Positions 54,529 to 63,828 of a stretch of 64,000 nucleotides of DNA are shown piece after piece (positions within the stretch are counted from its first letter, which is position 1; each line of letters begins with the position of its first letter). The notes beneath the pieces were generated by a model, which saw only the letters and a list, made by a program, of their open reading frames with translations, was not told where the DNA came from and searched no databases. The stretch covers positions 31,127 through 95,126 of the forward strand of contig DATJWB010000279.1 in the NCBI GenBank assembly GCA_035501495.1, in the 5' to 3' direction. This DNA comes from JAIQFL01 sp035501495. Its GTDB lineage: Bacteria; Acidobacteriota; Terriglobia; Bryobacterales; Bryobacteraceae. Position numbers and translations under genes: made by a program.

Positions 54529-56622
54529 TCAGGCGGTGATCCGGAAGCGGAAGCTCATGTCTTCACCGAACCACTGTACGTAATTCGTGCCCCAGCCGTT
54601 ATTGAAGAGGCTGAAGTGGAATCCCTGGGTGAGATCGGGCTGATTTCTGGTGAAGTAGACGGGGATCCTTTCGCCGAGGGAAACGACCGGCGCGTCGCGG
54701 GGCTCGATGGAGAGCCTTCCATCCGCCCCTTGGTAATGAAGGCCGCCGAGTACGGCGTGCATGGCGCGATTGCCTCCGGTGACGACGTCGAAGGGGGAAA
54801 CGGAGCTGCCCGACTTTTCCATCGACCAGCCGCGAGGGTCGGCGACGGCAGGCTGGAAGCTGAGCCAAAGCGCCTCAGGCAAGCGATTGGACGCCTTGCC
54901 GAACCAGGAGAACCGAACATCGACGACCGGCTCGGCGTCGGGGAGAAGGAGTTCCAGGAACATCCTCTGCGGCCATGACGTGCGTCCGGTCTTGAGTGCC
55001 TGTTCGTCGTCGATGTGCAACCGCGCCAGGATACGGTCGCCATTCGCATCCCTCGAGTGGCGGCATTCGGCCAGGGCCGGGATCCAGGTGCGGCTCCCGG
55101 CGCCGAAGCGTTCGATGTTCGGCTTCCCGAAATCTTTGGGCGCCCAGTCGGCCTTGCTCTTCAGATAGGCCTCGAAGAAGCGGTCGTAGTCCCTCTTGGA
55201 TAAAGTCTGGTAAGAGAAAAGGGCGAGCGGGCGCGTGGCAGAGGCCCAGTTGTGTCTGGTCTGCTTGCCTTCGAGACGGGTGATGGCTCCGGTTTTGGGG
55301 TCGAGCGCGACCGTGAAGTGGCGAGTCTCGATGGGGTCGGCAGCGCGATGCTCTGCGAGGCCGGCGGCGGGCGGCTCGGCGGGTTGCAGTGCCTGGACGC
55401 GTTCGGTGGCCTGCGCGCGCAGCTCCGCCGGGAGCGCTGCGATGGCGTCGAAGAGATCCTCGCGCTTCTCCTTCCAACTTGCCTGTACCACCTTGTACTT
55501 CGGCTGATCCAGCATCTGCTTCAGGTCATGTGGGGTGTAGTGGTTAAAGTCGAGCCACGTCTTGGTGTCGGTGCCCCAGGTATGCTCCACCTCGAGGAGG
55601 AGGCGGCTCAGGAAGGCCAGGTCCGCGTCCCCGCCCGCTTGCAGTTTTCCCGCTCCGATCCATTCGTTTCGCAGCCGCGCCACTTCCCAATACCGGGCGA
55701 CCTTCAGCGGGTCGCTCGGGACCCCGTAAATCCAGGTGTCGCCGACTTCCTGCGTGACCACAGGCAGCCGGCCGCTATGCGGCGCAACGGCGTTCGCAAT
55801 CTCGGTCAGGTTGGCGGCTTTTACTTCTGCGTTGGGGAATTGCCGTCGCAGTCCGGCATAGATCCGATGGATGGCCTCGACGGTGTGGGGGCCTGCGTTG
55901 TCGTTGGCGACCTCGATATCGATGGCCAGGTCGGATCCCGGAATCTTCACGATGCCGCCGTACTCGCGGAGATGGTACATGACGATCAGCGAGTTTTCCG
56001 CCGCATCGTTCCAGAGGAAGAGCGGCGGCACGTCGGGCGGCGTACTCGCGGAGTTCACGCCGATATCGAGGAACTTGACTCCTTCGGCAACCAGCGGTGC
56101 GATGATGCCGCGGGTATGTCCAGGCACGTCGGTCATCTTGGCGCCGGTCGTGGTGCGGTGGAAACGCCGGTCGAGCGACTTCGATAGTCCTACGCCTCCG
56201 GCGATCAGCGATCGGTCCATCAGTTCCGTTTGCCAGGTGAAGGGCAGCGCGTGCCATGCGATATCGCCCGCGTGGATTGCCTCCTCCATTCGTTGCCGCT
56301 CCGCCGCGCCGGCTTTATCCAGGTACTGGTAAATCAGCCAGGAACCGGTGGTCCAGACGTACGGGTCGCGCCCCTCTTTGCGGAGCACGGCCGCGGTTTG
56401 GATCGCTCGTGGAAAATGGACCTCGAAATACTTGCGCACGACATTGGCCTGGGTATCGATGAAGCCCACGTCCAGGTGACACTTGAACATGACCAGGACC
56501 CATTTCACGCTGGGATCCGGGACCGGGGCAGCCGCCTGATCGGCAGGCGCGCGCTTGGGATCCAACGTCCCGAGCGCGCCGGCGGCAAGCAGATTGCGAA
56601 CAAAGTTCCGACGTCTCATCAT
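54529..56622 (-). CDS. DUF5054 (GH38-like) protein, exported
   Basis: A 697-residue protein with a Tat-like start (MMRRRNFVRNLLAAGALG). The N-terminal part resembles the GH38/57 barrel: KCHLDVGFIDTQANVV (the HxDxG zinc-type motif), YVWTTGSWLIYQYL, IAWHALPFTWQTELMD and TDVPGHTRGIIAPLVAEGVKFLDIGVN. The rest (EVANDNAGPHTVEAI, WIYGVPSDPLKVARYWEVARLRN, HTWGTDTKTWLDF) matches DUF5054. An alpha-mannosidase-like role is plausible from the fold, but activity is unproven. It stands alone upstream of the hydrogenase operon, facing away from it. Confidence 0.75.
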   Translation of the reverse strand: MMRRRNFVRNLLAAGALGTLDPKRAPADQAAAPVPDPSVKWVLVMFKCHLDVGFIDTQANVVRKYFEVHFPRAIQTAAVLRKEGRDPYVWTTGSWLIYQYLDKAGAAERQRMEEAIHAGDIAWHALPFTWQTELMDRSLIAGGVGLSKSLDRRFHRTTTGAKMTDVPGHTRGIIAPLVAEGVKFLDIGVNSASTPPDVPPLFLWNDAAENSLIVMYHLREYGGIVKIPGSDLAIDIEVANDNAGPHTVEAIHRIYAGLRRQFPNAEVKAANLTEIANAVAPHSGRLPVVTQEVGDTWIYGVPSDPLKVARYWEVARLRNEWIGAGKLQAGGDADLAFLSRLLLEVEHTWGTDTKTWLDFNHYTPHDLKQMLDQPKYKVVQASWKEKREDLFDAIAALPAELRAQATERVQALQPAEPPAAGLAEHRAADPIETRHFTVALDPKTGAITRLEGKQTRHNWASATRPLALFSYQTLSKRDYDRFFEAYLKSKADWAPKDFGKPNIERFGAGSRTWIPALAECRHSRDANGDRILARLHIDDEQALKTGRTSWPQRMFLELLLPDAEPVVDVRFSWFGKASNRLPEALWLSFQPAVADPRGWSMEKSGSSVSPFDVVTGGNRAMHAVLGGLHYQGADGRLSIEPRDAPVVSLGERIPVYFTRNQPDLTQGFHFSLFNNGWGTNYVQWFGEDMSFRFRITA

Positions 56623-57060
56623 CTTTCAGGTTACGACTTCGTCAGCGAGGAGGGTGGCGATCGCCCGGCAGCTCTTGACTGCTGCCATCGCGCGCACGGG
56701 GTGCACGGGAGCCAGCTCCGCTTTGACCACTACTCACCCGCTCCCGGCATTTGAACAACGTCGACTCCCGGGTAACGGTGCCGGGGGCGTCCGGCAGATC
56801 CGCTATCGGTGAAGCGTGGCAACGATGGCAACCGGGCTCGCCAAAAACGGAATGTACGCGGCTTAACTCAGGCATTACCTGATGTACCAAATGGCAGTTC
56901 TCCTGCACGCAAAAGCATCGCCCTCCTGATTGAGCCATTTCGGCGGCAGTCATATACTCCAAGCAGTTTCATCAGAGAGCTACGATGCGGCACGAGTGCC
57001 CGCGCGGTTCTGTGTGGTTACGATCATTCGCTGGGACTGATTGCGCAAGGAGGGAAAATC
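56623..57060 (+). other. 438-base intergenic region upstream of the hydrogenase operon
   Basis: Separates the divergent DUF5054 and hhyS genes. Short open frames occur on both strands but none has a ribosome site or recognisable family. The + strand contains a promoter-like pair (56930-56958) and, just before hhyS, the ribosome site AGGAGGG. No other structure was recognised. Confidence 0.5.
56930..56958 (+). promoter_or_regulatory. Putative sigma-70 promoter of the hydrogenase operon
   Basis: TTGAGC (56930-56935), 17-base spacer, TATACT (56953-56958). The match is four of six and five of six respectively with ideal spacing. It would give a leader of about 95 bases before the hhyS start. It is a prediction from sequence only. 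Confidence 0.5.
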
Positions 57061-58122
<1,062 letters not shown>

Positions 58123-58143
58123 GGAAGGAGCGAAGAAGTTATC

Positions 58144-59946
58144 ATGAGTACCATCACAGCGCCCGATACCGAGGTCCCATCCCAGTCCCGAAAACTGGTG
58201 GAAATGAATTGGGACCCGATCACCCGCATTGTGGGCAGCCTCGGAATCTTCACGAAGATCGACTTCGAAAACCGCCAGGTCGCGGAATGCCACAGCACCT
58301 CATCCATTTTTCGCGGCTACAGCATCTTCATGAAGGGCAAGGATCCCCGCGATTCGCATTTCATCACCAGCCGCATCTGCGGCATTTGCGGGGACAATCA
58401 CGCCACCTGCGCCACCTACGCGCAGAACATGGCCTTCGGAGTGAAGCCTCCGCCCATCGCCGAATGGATCGTCAACCTGGGTGAAGCCGCGGAATACATG
58501 TTCGACCACAACATCTTCCAGGACAACCTGGTGGGCGTGGACTTCTGCGAGCAGATGGTCAAGGAGACCAACCCCTCGGTATTCGCGAAGGCGGAGAAGA
58601 CCCACGCGCCGCACGGGAACCTGCACGGCTTTCACACCATCGCCGACATCATGCGGGCGCTCAATCCGTTCACCGGGTCGTTCTATCGCGAAGCCCTGCA
58701 GATGAGCCGCATGACACGCGAAATGTTCTGTCTCATGGAGGGACGCCACGTCCACCCGTCCACGCTGTATCCCGGCGGCGTCGGCACGGTGCCCACCGTG
58801 CAGCTCTTCACCGACTACCTGGTGCGCCTGATGAAGTACGTCGAGTTCATGAAAAAGGTGGTCCCGCTCCACGACGACCTGTTCGACTTCTTCTACGACG
58901 CGCTGCCCGGCTACGAAAAAGTCGGCCAGCGGCGGGTGCTTCTGGGCTGTTGGGGCTCGTTCAACAACCCCGATGTCTGCGACTACACCTACAAGAAGAT
59001 GACCGATTGGGGCCGCGCCATGTTTGTGACTCCGGGCGTGGTGGTGGATGGGAACCTCGTGACCACCGACCTGGTGGACATCAACCTGAACATCCGCATC
59101 CTGCTCGGCAGCTCCTACTACGACAGTTGGTCGAACGGCGAAACCTTCGTCCGGGAGGATCCGCTCGGCAACCCCGTGCACCAGGATCATCCGTGGAACC
59201 AGACGACCATCCCGCGCCCGCAGAAGCGCGACTTCCGCGGCAAGTACACGTGGGTCATGTCACCGCGCTGGCTCGACAAGCGCACCGGCGATCACCTGGC
59301 GCTCGATACCGGCGGCGGTCCGATTGCCCGCCTCTGGGCGACGGCCTTGGCAGGGCTCGTGGATATCGGTTACGTGAAGGCCACCGGCCACAGCGTCAAG
59401 ATGTATCTGCCGAAGACCATGTCTCTGCCGGAAGTCGAGTTCGAATGGAAGATCCCGAAGTGGAGCAATGCCATCGAGCGCGACCGCGCCCGCACCTACT
59501 TCCAGGTGTATGCCGCCTCCTGCGCGCTCCATTTCATCGAGAAGGCAATGGCCGAACTGCACGCCGGGAACACCAGGACCTGGACCGATTTCAAGGTCCC
59601 CGACGAAGCCATCGGCTGCGGCTTCCACGAAGCCGTGCGAGGCGTGCTGTCGCACCATGTGGTGATTCGCGGCGGCAAGATCGCCAACTATCACCCCTAT
59701 CCGCCCACTCCCTGGAACGCCAACCCTCGCGATGTCCACGGAACGCCCGGCCCCTACGAAGATGCCGTGCAGAACACCCCCATCTTCGAGGAGAACGGCC
59801 CCGACAAATTCAAAGGCATCGACATCATGCGCGCGGTCCGCAGCTTCGATCCCTGCCTGCCCTGCGGCGTCCACATGTACCTGGGCGAGGGCAAGATCCT
59901 CGAGATGCAACACTCGCCGATGTTCGGTATGCAGGAACACGGGTAA
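58144..59946 (+). CDS. hhyL: Group 1h [NiFe]-hydrogenase large (catalytic) subunit
   Basis: A 600-residue subunit holding the NiFe(CN)2CO site. The N-terminal L1 motif is TSRICGICGDNHATC (Cys79, Cys82). The C-terminal L2 motif is FDPCLPCGVHMYLG (Cys571, Cys574, His577). Twenty-three residues follow His577, so the precursor needs cutting by a maturation protease, one of which is encoded at 63284. The SSIFRGYSIFMKGKDPRDSHFI stretch is typical of the 1h group. It starts 21 bases after hhyS behind GGAAGGAG. The hyp genes needed to build the cofactor are not in the window. Confidence 0.93.
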   Translation: MSTITAPDTEVPSQSRKLVEMNWDPITRIVGSLGIFTKIDFENRQVAECHSTSSIFRGYSIFMKGKDPRDSHFITSRICGICGDNHATCATYAQNMAFGVKPPPIAEWIVNLGEAAEYMFDHNIFQDNLVGVDFCEQMVKETNPSVFAKAEKTHAPHGNLHGFHTIADIMRALNPFTGSFYREALQMSRMTREMFCLMEGRHVHPSTLYPGGVGTVPTVQLFTDYLVRLMKYVEFMKKVVPLHDDLFDFFYDALPGYEKVGQRRVLLGCWGSFNNPDVCDYTYKKMTDWGRAMFVTPGVVVDGNLVTTDLVDINLNIRILLGSSYYDSWSNGETFVREDPLGNPVHQDHPWNQTTIPRPQKRDFRGKYTWVMSPRWLDKRTGDHLALDTGGGPIARLWATALAGLVDIGYVKATGHSVKMYLPKTMSLPEVEFEWKIPKWSNAIERDRARTYFQVYAASCALHFIEKAMAELHAGNTRTWTDFKVPDEAIGCGFHEAVRGVLSHHVVIRGGKIANYHPYPPTPWNANPRDVHGTPGPYEDAVQNTPIFEENGPDKFKGIDIMRAVRSFDPCLPCGVHMYLGEGKILEMQHSPMFGMQEHG

Positions 59947-59952
59947 TCTATT

Positions 59953-60039
59953 GTGGGGCGGCCAATCCTGGCTGCCAACCCGCTTTCCGGCGGGTCGAGC
60001 CGGCTGAAAGCCGGCTGCGGGCAGAATTGCCCGCCCCAC
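59953..60039. repeat. Palindromic intergenic element between hhyL and the NifU-like gene
   Basis: Outer arms GTGGGGCGG (59953-59961) and CCGCCCCAC (60031-60039) enclose a smaller hairpin AGCCGGC-TGAAA-GCCGGCT near 59999-60017. There is no T-run. It occupies most of the 122-base gap inside the operon and may shape or stabilise the hhySL part of the message. It differs from the T-tailed repeats elsewhere in the window. Confidence 0.7.
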
Positions 60040-60068
60040 TTCAATGAGAAACTGAGTCAGTTCAGCCT

Positions 60069-60623
60069 ATGATCGAAAGCGACCAATTACAGCACCGCCT
60101 CGCGCGCATCGCGGACCTGGTCCAACACCTGGAATCCGCGCCGGACGCCCATTTGCGCGCTCAAGCGAAGGAACTGATGGAAACCGTGATGGCCCTCCAC
60201 GGTGAGGCGCTGGAGCGCATGCTCGAATCGATCCGCGGAAGCGGCGAGTCCGGCCAGAAGATCCTGGAAGGCCTTACCGCCGACCCGGTGGTGTCGAGTG
60301 TCCTGCTCCTCTACGGCCTGCATCCTGAAGAGTTCGAGACTCGCGTCCGTCGGGTCGTCGAAAATGTCCGGCCCAAGCTGCGCCTTTATGGCGCCGACGC
60401 CGAGTTGCTCCAGGCTTCCGCGGGGATCGTGCGGATTCGAGTTCTCCGTGTGGACAGCGCCTTTACGGCCCGCGCCATCAAAGCGGCAATCGAAGACGAA
60501 TTGTACGCCCTGGCGCCGGATGCCGCTTCCCTCGTCATCGAGGGCCTCGAAAAGTACGCTTCGCCGGACTTCGTGCCGCTGGAAAAGCTCGGTGTGTTGG
60601 CCGCGGGTAAGGCCGGAGATTGA
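60069..60623 (+). CDS. NifU-like hydrogenase accessory protein lacking cysteines
   Basis: A 184-residue protein. The N-terminal helices (LARIADLVQHLESAPDAHLRAQAKELMETVMALHGEALERML) and the C-terminal NifU-fold region (VRPKLRLYGADAELLQASAGIVRIRVLRVDSAFTARAIKAAIEDELYALAPDAASLVIEGLEKY) correspond to the NifU-type protein found in group 1h operons. The iron-sulfur-binding CxxC normally in the RVDSAFT position is gone and the entire protein has no cysteine. It therefore cannot bind a cluster in the usual way and may have become structural. It starts the tightly packed accessory block; the next ATG is 1 base after its stop. Confidence 0.65.
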   Translation: MIESDQLQHRLARIADLVQHLESAPDAHLRAQAKELMETVMALHGEALERMLESIRGSGESGQKILEGLTADPVVSSVLLLYGLHPEEFETRVRRVVENVRPKLRLYGADAELLQASAGIVRIRVLRVDSAFTARAIKAAIEDELYALAPDAASLVIEGLEKYASPDFVPLEKLGVLAAGKAGD

Positions 60624-60624
60624 G

Positions 60625-61272
60625 ATGTCGGCCGATTCGATCGAATCCCGCGCCACCGCCTTCGGAGCGTTGCAGCGTTTCGTCCGCCGCAATCCGCCGG
60701 TGGAGCGGTGCGAGCTTTGCGGCGCGGGCTTGGGCAGGGAGCACGATCACCTGCTCGAACCAGCCAATCGCCGCCTGACCTGCGCCTGCCAGGCTTGCGC
60801 CATCCTTTTTGGCCAAAGCGGCCAGCGCTTCAAACGCGTGCCCCGGCGCGTTCGTTTTCTCCCGGAATTCCGCATGACGGACGCGCACTGGGACAGCCTG
60901 ATGGTCCCGATCAACATGGCGTTCTTCTTCCAAAGCAGCGTCGCCGGTAAGGTGCTCGCCATCTATCCCAGCGCAGCGGGCGCCACCGAATCCCTTCTCT
61001 CCCTCGAAACGTGGGACCAGATTGTGGCCGACAATCTCGATGTGCTTTCCATGGAAGCGGATGTAGAAGCTCTCCTGGTGAATCGCCTGGGAAGCCAGCG
61101 CGGCTTTCCCATGCACCAGTACTTTCTGCTGCCCATCGACGAGTGCTACAAGCTGGTGGGTCTGGTTCGCACTCATTGGCGAGGGCTCTCGGGCGGAGAC
61201 GAGATGTGGCAATCCATGATCACCTTCTTCGAGTCCCTCGCCGCGCGAGCCGGGGTTGACCTGCATGCCTGA
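60625..61272 (+). CDS. DUF5947 hydrogenase-associated protein with Cys/His cluster
   Basis: A 215-residue protein, the DUF5947 family that accompanies group 1h hydrogenases. The N-terminal 60 residues hold a metal-binding-like set: RCELCGAGLGREHDHLLEP and RRLTCACQACAILF (Cys29, Cys32, His40, His42, Cys53, Cys55, Cys58). The remainder is alpha/beta (FRMTDAHWDSLMVPINMAFFFQSSV, MHQYFLLPIDECYKLVGLVR). It could bind zinc or an iron-sulfur cluster and pass electrons or help assembly; no function is proven. Its start follows the NifU-like stop by one base, and its end overlaps the next start by 8 bases. Confidence 0.75.
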   Translation: MSADSIESRATAFGALQRFVRRNPPVERCELCGAGLGREHDHLLEPANRRLTCACQACAILFGQSGQRFKRVPRRVRFLPEFRMTDAHWDSLMVPINMAFFFQSSVAGKVLAIYPSAAGATESLLSLETWDQIVADNLDVLSMEADVEALLVNRLGSQRGFPMHQYFLLPIDECYKLVGLVRTHWRGLSGGDEMWQSMITFFESLAARAGVDLHA

Positions 61273-61915
61273 TCTCGGTTTCCGCGTCGAAAGCGTGTCG
61301 CCAGTCCCATTCGCGGCCGTTCCCTCACTCAGCTTTAGTCTCGCGGTGACCAATCCCAGTGCCGATCAGCAGGTCTTCAGTGTAGCCCTGCGCTGCCAGA
61401 TTCAAATCGAGGTGACGCGCCGTGCCTATAGCGGTCCGGACCAGGAGCGCCTCCTCGACCTGTTCGGCGCGCCGGACCGATGGAGCCAGACACTCCGCAA
61501 CATGCTTTGGACCAACGTGACCGCAACCGTTCCTCCATTCACCGGCACCGCCACCGTCGAGGTACAGGTCCCTTGCACCTTCGACTTCAACGTCGCCGCA
61601 ACCAAGTATTTCCACGGCGTCGAAGAGGGCGACATCCCGCTGTGCTTTCTGTTCAGCGGCACGGTGTTCTACGACGGCGGTGATGGCGCTCCCCAGGTGG
61701 CGCCCATCTCGTGGAACAGGGAAGCGCGATTCCGCCTCCCCGTCGCCACCTGGCGCAGCCTGATGGAGATGTATTATCCCAACGTGGCGTGGCTGTGCCT
61801 GCGGAAGGATGTATTCGAGCGCCTCTACCAATACAAGATGCGCCACGGAATTCCCACCTGGGAGGCAGCACTGGAACGAATCCTGGACAACTGCGAGGAG
61901 TTGGCGAAGACATGA
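61265..61915 (+). CDS. DUF6084 hydrogenase-associated protein
   Basis: A 216-residue protein of the DUF6084 type seen next to group 1h hydrogenases. It is beta-rich (FAAVPSLSFSLAVTNP, VFSVALRCQIQIEVTRRAY, TATVEVQVPCTFDFNVAATKYFHGVEEGDIPLCFLFSGTVFY) with a helical end (MEMYYPNVAWLCLRKDVFERLYQYKM). It has no signal or transmembrane segment. The start overlaps the DUF5947 stop, and its stop overlaps the next ATG (ATGA), so expression is coupled. Function unknown; its conservation with the enzyme suggests assembly or scaffold work. Confidence 0.75.
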   Translation: MPDLGFRVESVSPVPFAAVPSLSFSLAVTNPSADQQVFSVALRCQIQIEVTRRAYSGPDQERLLDLFGAPDRWSQTLRNMLWTNVTATVPPFTGTATVEVQVPCTFDFNVAATKYFHGVEEGDIPLCFLFSGTVFYDGGDGAPQVAPISWNREARFRLPVATWRSLMEMYYPNVAWLCLRKDVFERLYQYKMRHGIPTWEAALERILDNCEELAKT

Positions 61916-62976
61916 CTCCGGTCCAGGTCGAGAGTGTCGCCAATGCCGTGCTCTACGAGGGCTACCTGCTCTATCCCTACCGCTCCTCGGCGGTGAAGAA
62001 CCGCCAGCGCTTTAACTTCGGCATCGTCTACCCGTGCGCCCACAGCGAGACGTCGGGCGGCATCGACCCGTGGGAAATGGAGACCCAGTGCCTGGCTGTT
62101 GGCGGACCCTTGGCCTCGCTCGCCGTGAAGGTGCGCTTTTTGCGGCTGGTCGAACGCACGGTAGGCTCTGTCTCCGAACCATTGCCCGGTCTTCCGCCGG
62201 GCGCGGAACCGCCGTATCATCCGTCCGCGGCGATCGAAATCGATGGCCGCACCTACGAATCCTGGCAGGAAGCCTCCGAATGCGATCTGGGCCTTCCCGC
62301 CGCCTGTTTCGCCGAATTGGCGGCTCAGCGCATCCCCCGCCAATTCGTGCTACCGGCCACCAGGTCCGTCGAGCTGCTTCGAAATTCATCAGGACTGGTG
62401 GCCGGGATTATTGTCCGGACCCAGGAGGCGCTCGATTGCCGGATCGTGACGAGCGTCGAAGAAGTGCAGGATGGCCTGTATCGCACTTGCGTGCGAATCT
62501 CGAACCTCACCGGCATGTCGGCCGCGGAGCCGCCCAGCCGCGATTCTGTGCTCGCGCAATCGCTGCTCTCGGCACACACCATCCTTCGCGTGAAAGGCGG
62601 CGAATTCATTTCGTTGCTCGACCCTCCGCCCCGGTTTGCAGAGGCCGCCAATGCCTGCCGGAACTCCGGGACCTGGCCCGTGCTTGCCGGCGAGGCGGAA
62701 ACCCGCGACACCGTGCTCTCGTCGCCCATCATCCTTTACGACTATCCGCAAATCGCCCCTGAAAGCCCGGGCGACCTCTTCGATGGCGCCGAGATCGACG
62801 AGATTCTCTCGCTTCGCATCCTGACCCTGACGGACGAAGAGAAGAGCGCCATGCGGCGCAGCGACGAACGGGCGCGCCGGATTCTGGAGAGAACCGAGTC
62901 GCTTCCGCCTGAGCACTTCATGAAACTTCACGGCGTGCTCCGCGGCCTCGATCCGTCCGGCAAGGAGGGATCGTGA
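61912..62976 (+). CDS. Hydrogenase-operon protein of unknown function (354 aa)
   Basis: A soluble protein not recognised as a named family, though proteins of this kind are seen in group 1h operons. It begins VESVANAVLYEGYLLYPYRSSAVKNRQRFNFG, has a central beta-rich region with GLVAGIIVRTQEALDCRIVTSVEEV, then SAHTILRVKGGEFISLLDPPPRF, and ends in a charged helix (LTDEEKSAMRRSDERARRILERTESLPPEHFMKLHG). It overlaps the preceding gene by 4 bases and the following GTG by 4 bases. Position and coupling say it works with the hydrogenase. Confidence 0.65.
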   Translation: MTPVQVESVANAVLYEGYLLYPYRSSAVKNRQRFNFGIVYPCAHSETSGGIDPWEMETQCLAVGGPLASLAVKVRFLRLVERTVGSVSEPLPGLPPGAEPPYHPSAAIEIDGRTYESWQEASECDLGLPAACFAELAAQRIPRQFVLPATRSVELLRNSSGLVAGIIVRTQEALDCRIVTSVEEVQDGLYRTCVRISNLTGMSAAEPPSRDSVLAQSLLSAHTILRVKGGEFISLLDPPPRFAEAANACRNSGTWPVLAGEAETRDTVLSSPIILYDYPQIAPESPGDLFDGAEIDEILSLRILTLTDEEKSAMRRSDERARRILERTESLPPEHFMKLHGVLRGLDPSGKEGS

Positions 62977-63287
62977 ACGACTGGGAATGGCATCTCCTCG
63001 AAGACAAGGTGCTGCTCGAGAGCGTCTCGATTGGCGGAGTCGAATTGCGCCCTGGCGATTCCGTGAGGCTCCGTCCGCGCGCGGGCGGTGACGTCTTCGA
63101 CCTGGCTCTCTCAGGCAAGATCGCCCTGATCGAAAGTATCGAGCAGGATTATGAAGGCAAGCCCCACGTCGCCGTGGTCATCGACGACGACCCCGGGCGC
63201 GACTTGGGAATGTTGCGGCAGCCCGGCCATCGCTTCTTCTTCAGCCCGGAAGAAGTCGAACCTGCCGGCACGGGAGGTTCGAAGTGA
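62973..63287 (+). CDS. Small hydrogenase-operon protein (104 aa)
   Basis: A GTG-started protein (GGAGGG just before) overlapping both neighbours. It has a compact beta-barrel-like pattern (LLEDKVLLESVSIGGVELRPGDSVRLRPR, GKIALIESIEQDYEGKPHVAVVIDDDPG, PGHRFFFSPEEVEP) that suggests a small SH3- or chaperone-like fold. There are no cysteines. It lies directly before the maturation protease gene, so a role as a protease partner or chaperone, as HypC/HybG-type proteins have elsewhere, is possible but unsupported by motif. Confidence 0.6.
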   Translation: MNDWEWHLLEDKVLLESVSIGGVELRPGDSVRLRPRAGGDVFDLALSGKIALIESIEQDYEGKPHVAVVIDDDPGRDLGMLRQPGHRFFFSPEEVEPAGTGGSK

Positions 63288-63802
63288 GGATCCTGGTCGC
63301 TGGCATTGGCAATATCTTTCACGGGGATGACGCTTTCGGCGTGGAAGTGGCGAATCTGCTTACCTCGCGCCGCCTGCCCGCGCAGGTGCGTCTGGTGGAT
63401 TTCGGCATCCGTGGATTCGACCTGGCTTACGCTCTGCTGGACGGATACGACGTCACGATTCTGCTCGACGCCACTCCCCGGGGCGACGCACCCGGTTCGC
63501 TCTACGTGATGGAGATCGATCCGAACAGCCCCTCGGACTTGGACCATTCTTCCGGCATGGCCACACACGGGATGAACCCGATGCGCGTCCTCCAATTGGC
63601 GCAGGCCATGGGCGGTGTCACAGGACGTCTGATGCTGGTCGGATGTGAACCGGAAACGCTGGGCTCCGAAGAAGAAGGCGAGATGGGTTTGAGCGCGACC
63701 GTGGCCGAGGCGGTGAAACCCGCGGCGATCCTGGTCGAGGAACTGGTTGGGAAACTTCTGGAAGAGTGCCGCGTCGCTTCCTACAATGGCGCCGCGGTCT
63801 GA
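63284..63802 (+). CDS. HybD-type hydrogenase maturation protease
   Basis: A 172-residue endopeptidase that removes the C-terminal tail of the large subunit once nickel is in place. It starts GTG with the family opening ILVAGIGNIFHGDDAFGVEVA. Probable nickel-sensing ligands are Asp16, Asp62 (in DVTILLDATPRGD) and His95 (in GMATHGMNP), corresponding to Glu16, Asp62 and His93 of HybD. The VGCEPETLG segment is also typical. It overlaps the preceding gene by 4 bases. Its likely target is the 23-residue tail after His577 of HhyL. Confidence 0.9.
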   Translation: MRILVAGIGNIFHGDDAFGVEVANLLTSRRLPAQVRLVDFGIRGFDLAYALLDGYDVTILLDATPRGDAPGSLYVMEIDPNSPSDLDHSSGMATHGMNPMRVLQLAQAMGGVTGRLMLVGCEPETLGSEEEGEMGLSATVAEAVKPAAILVEELVGKLLEECRVASYNGAAV

Positions 63803-63828
63803 ATCTGAATTCGAAAGGAGAGAAACAT

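Noticed and set aside
59953..60039. Terminator ending transcription after hhyL
   Set aside because: The palindrome lacks a T-run and the accessory genes continue closely on the same strand, so full termination is unlikely.
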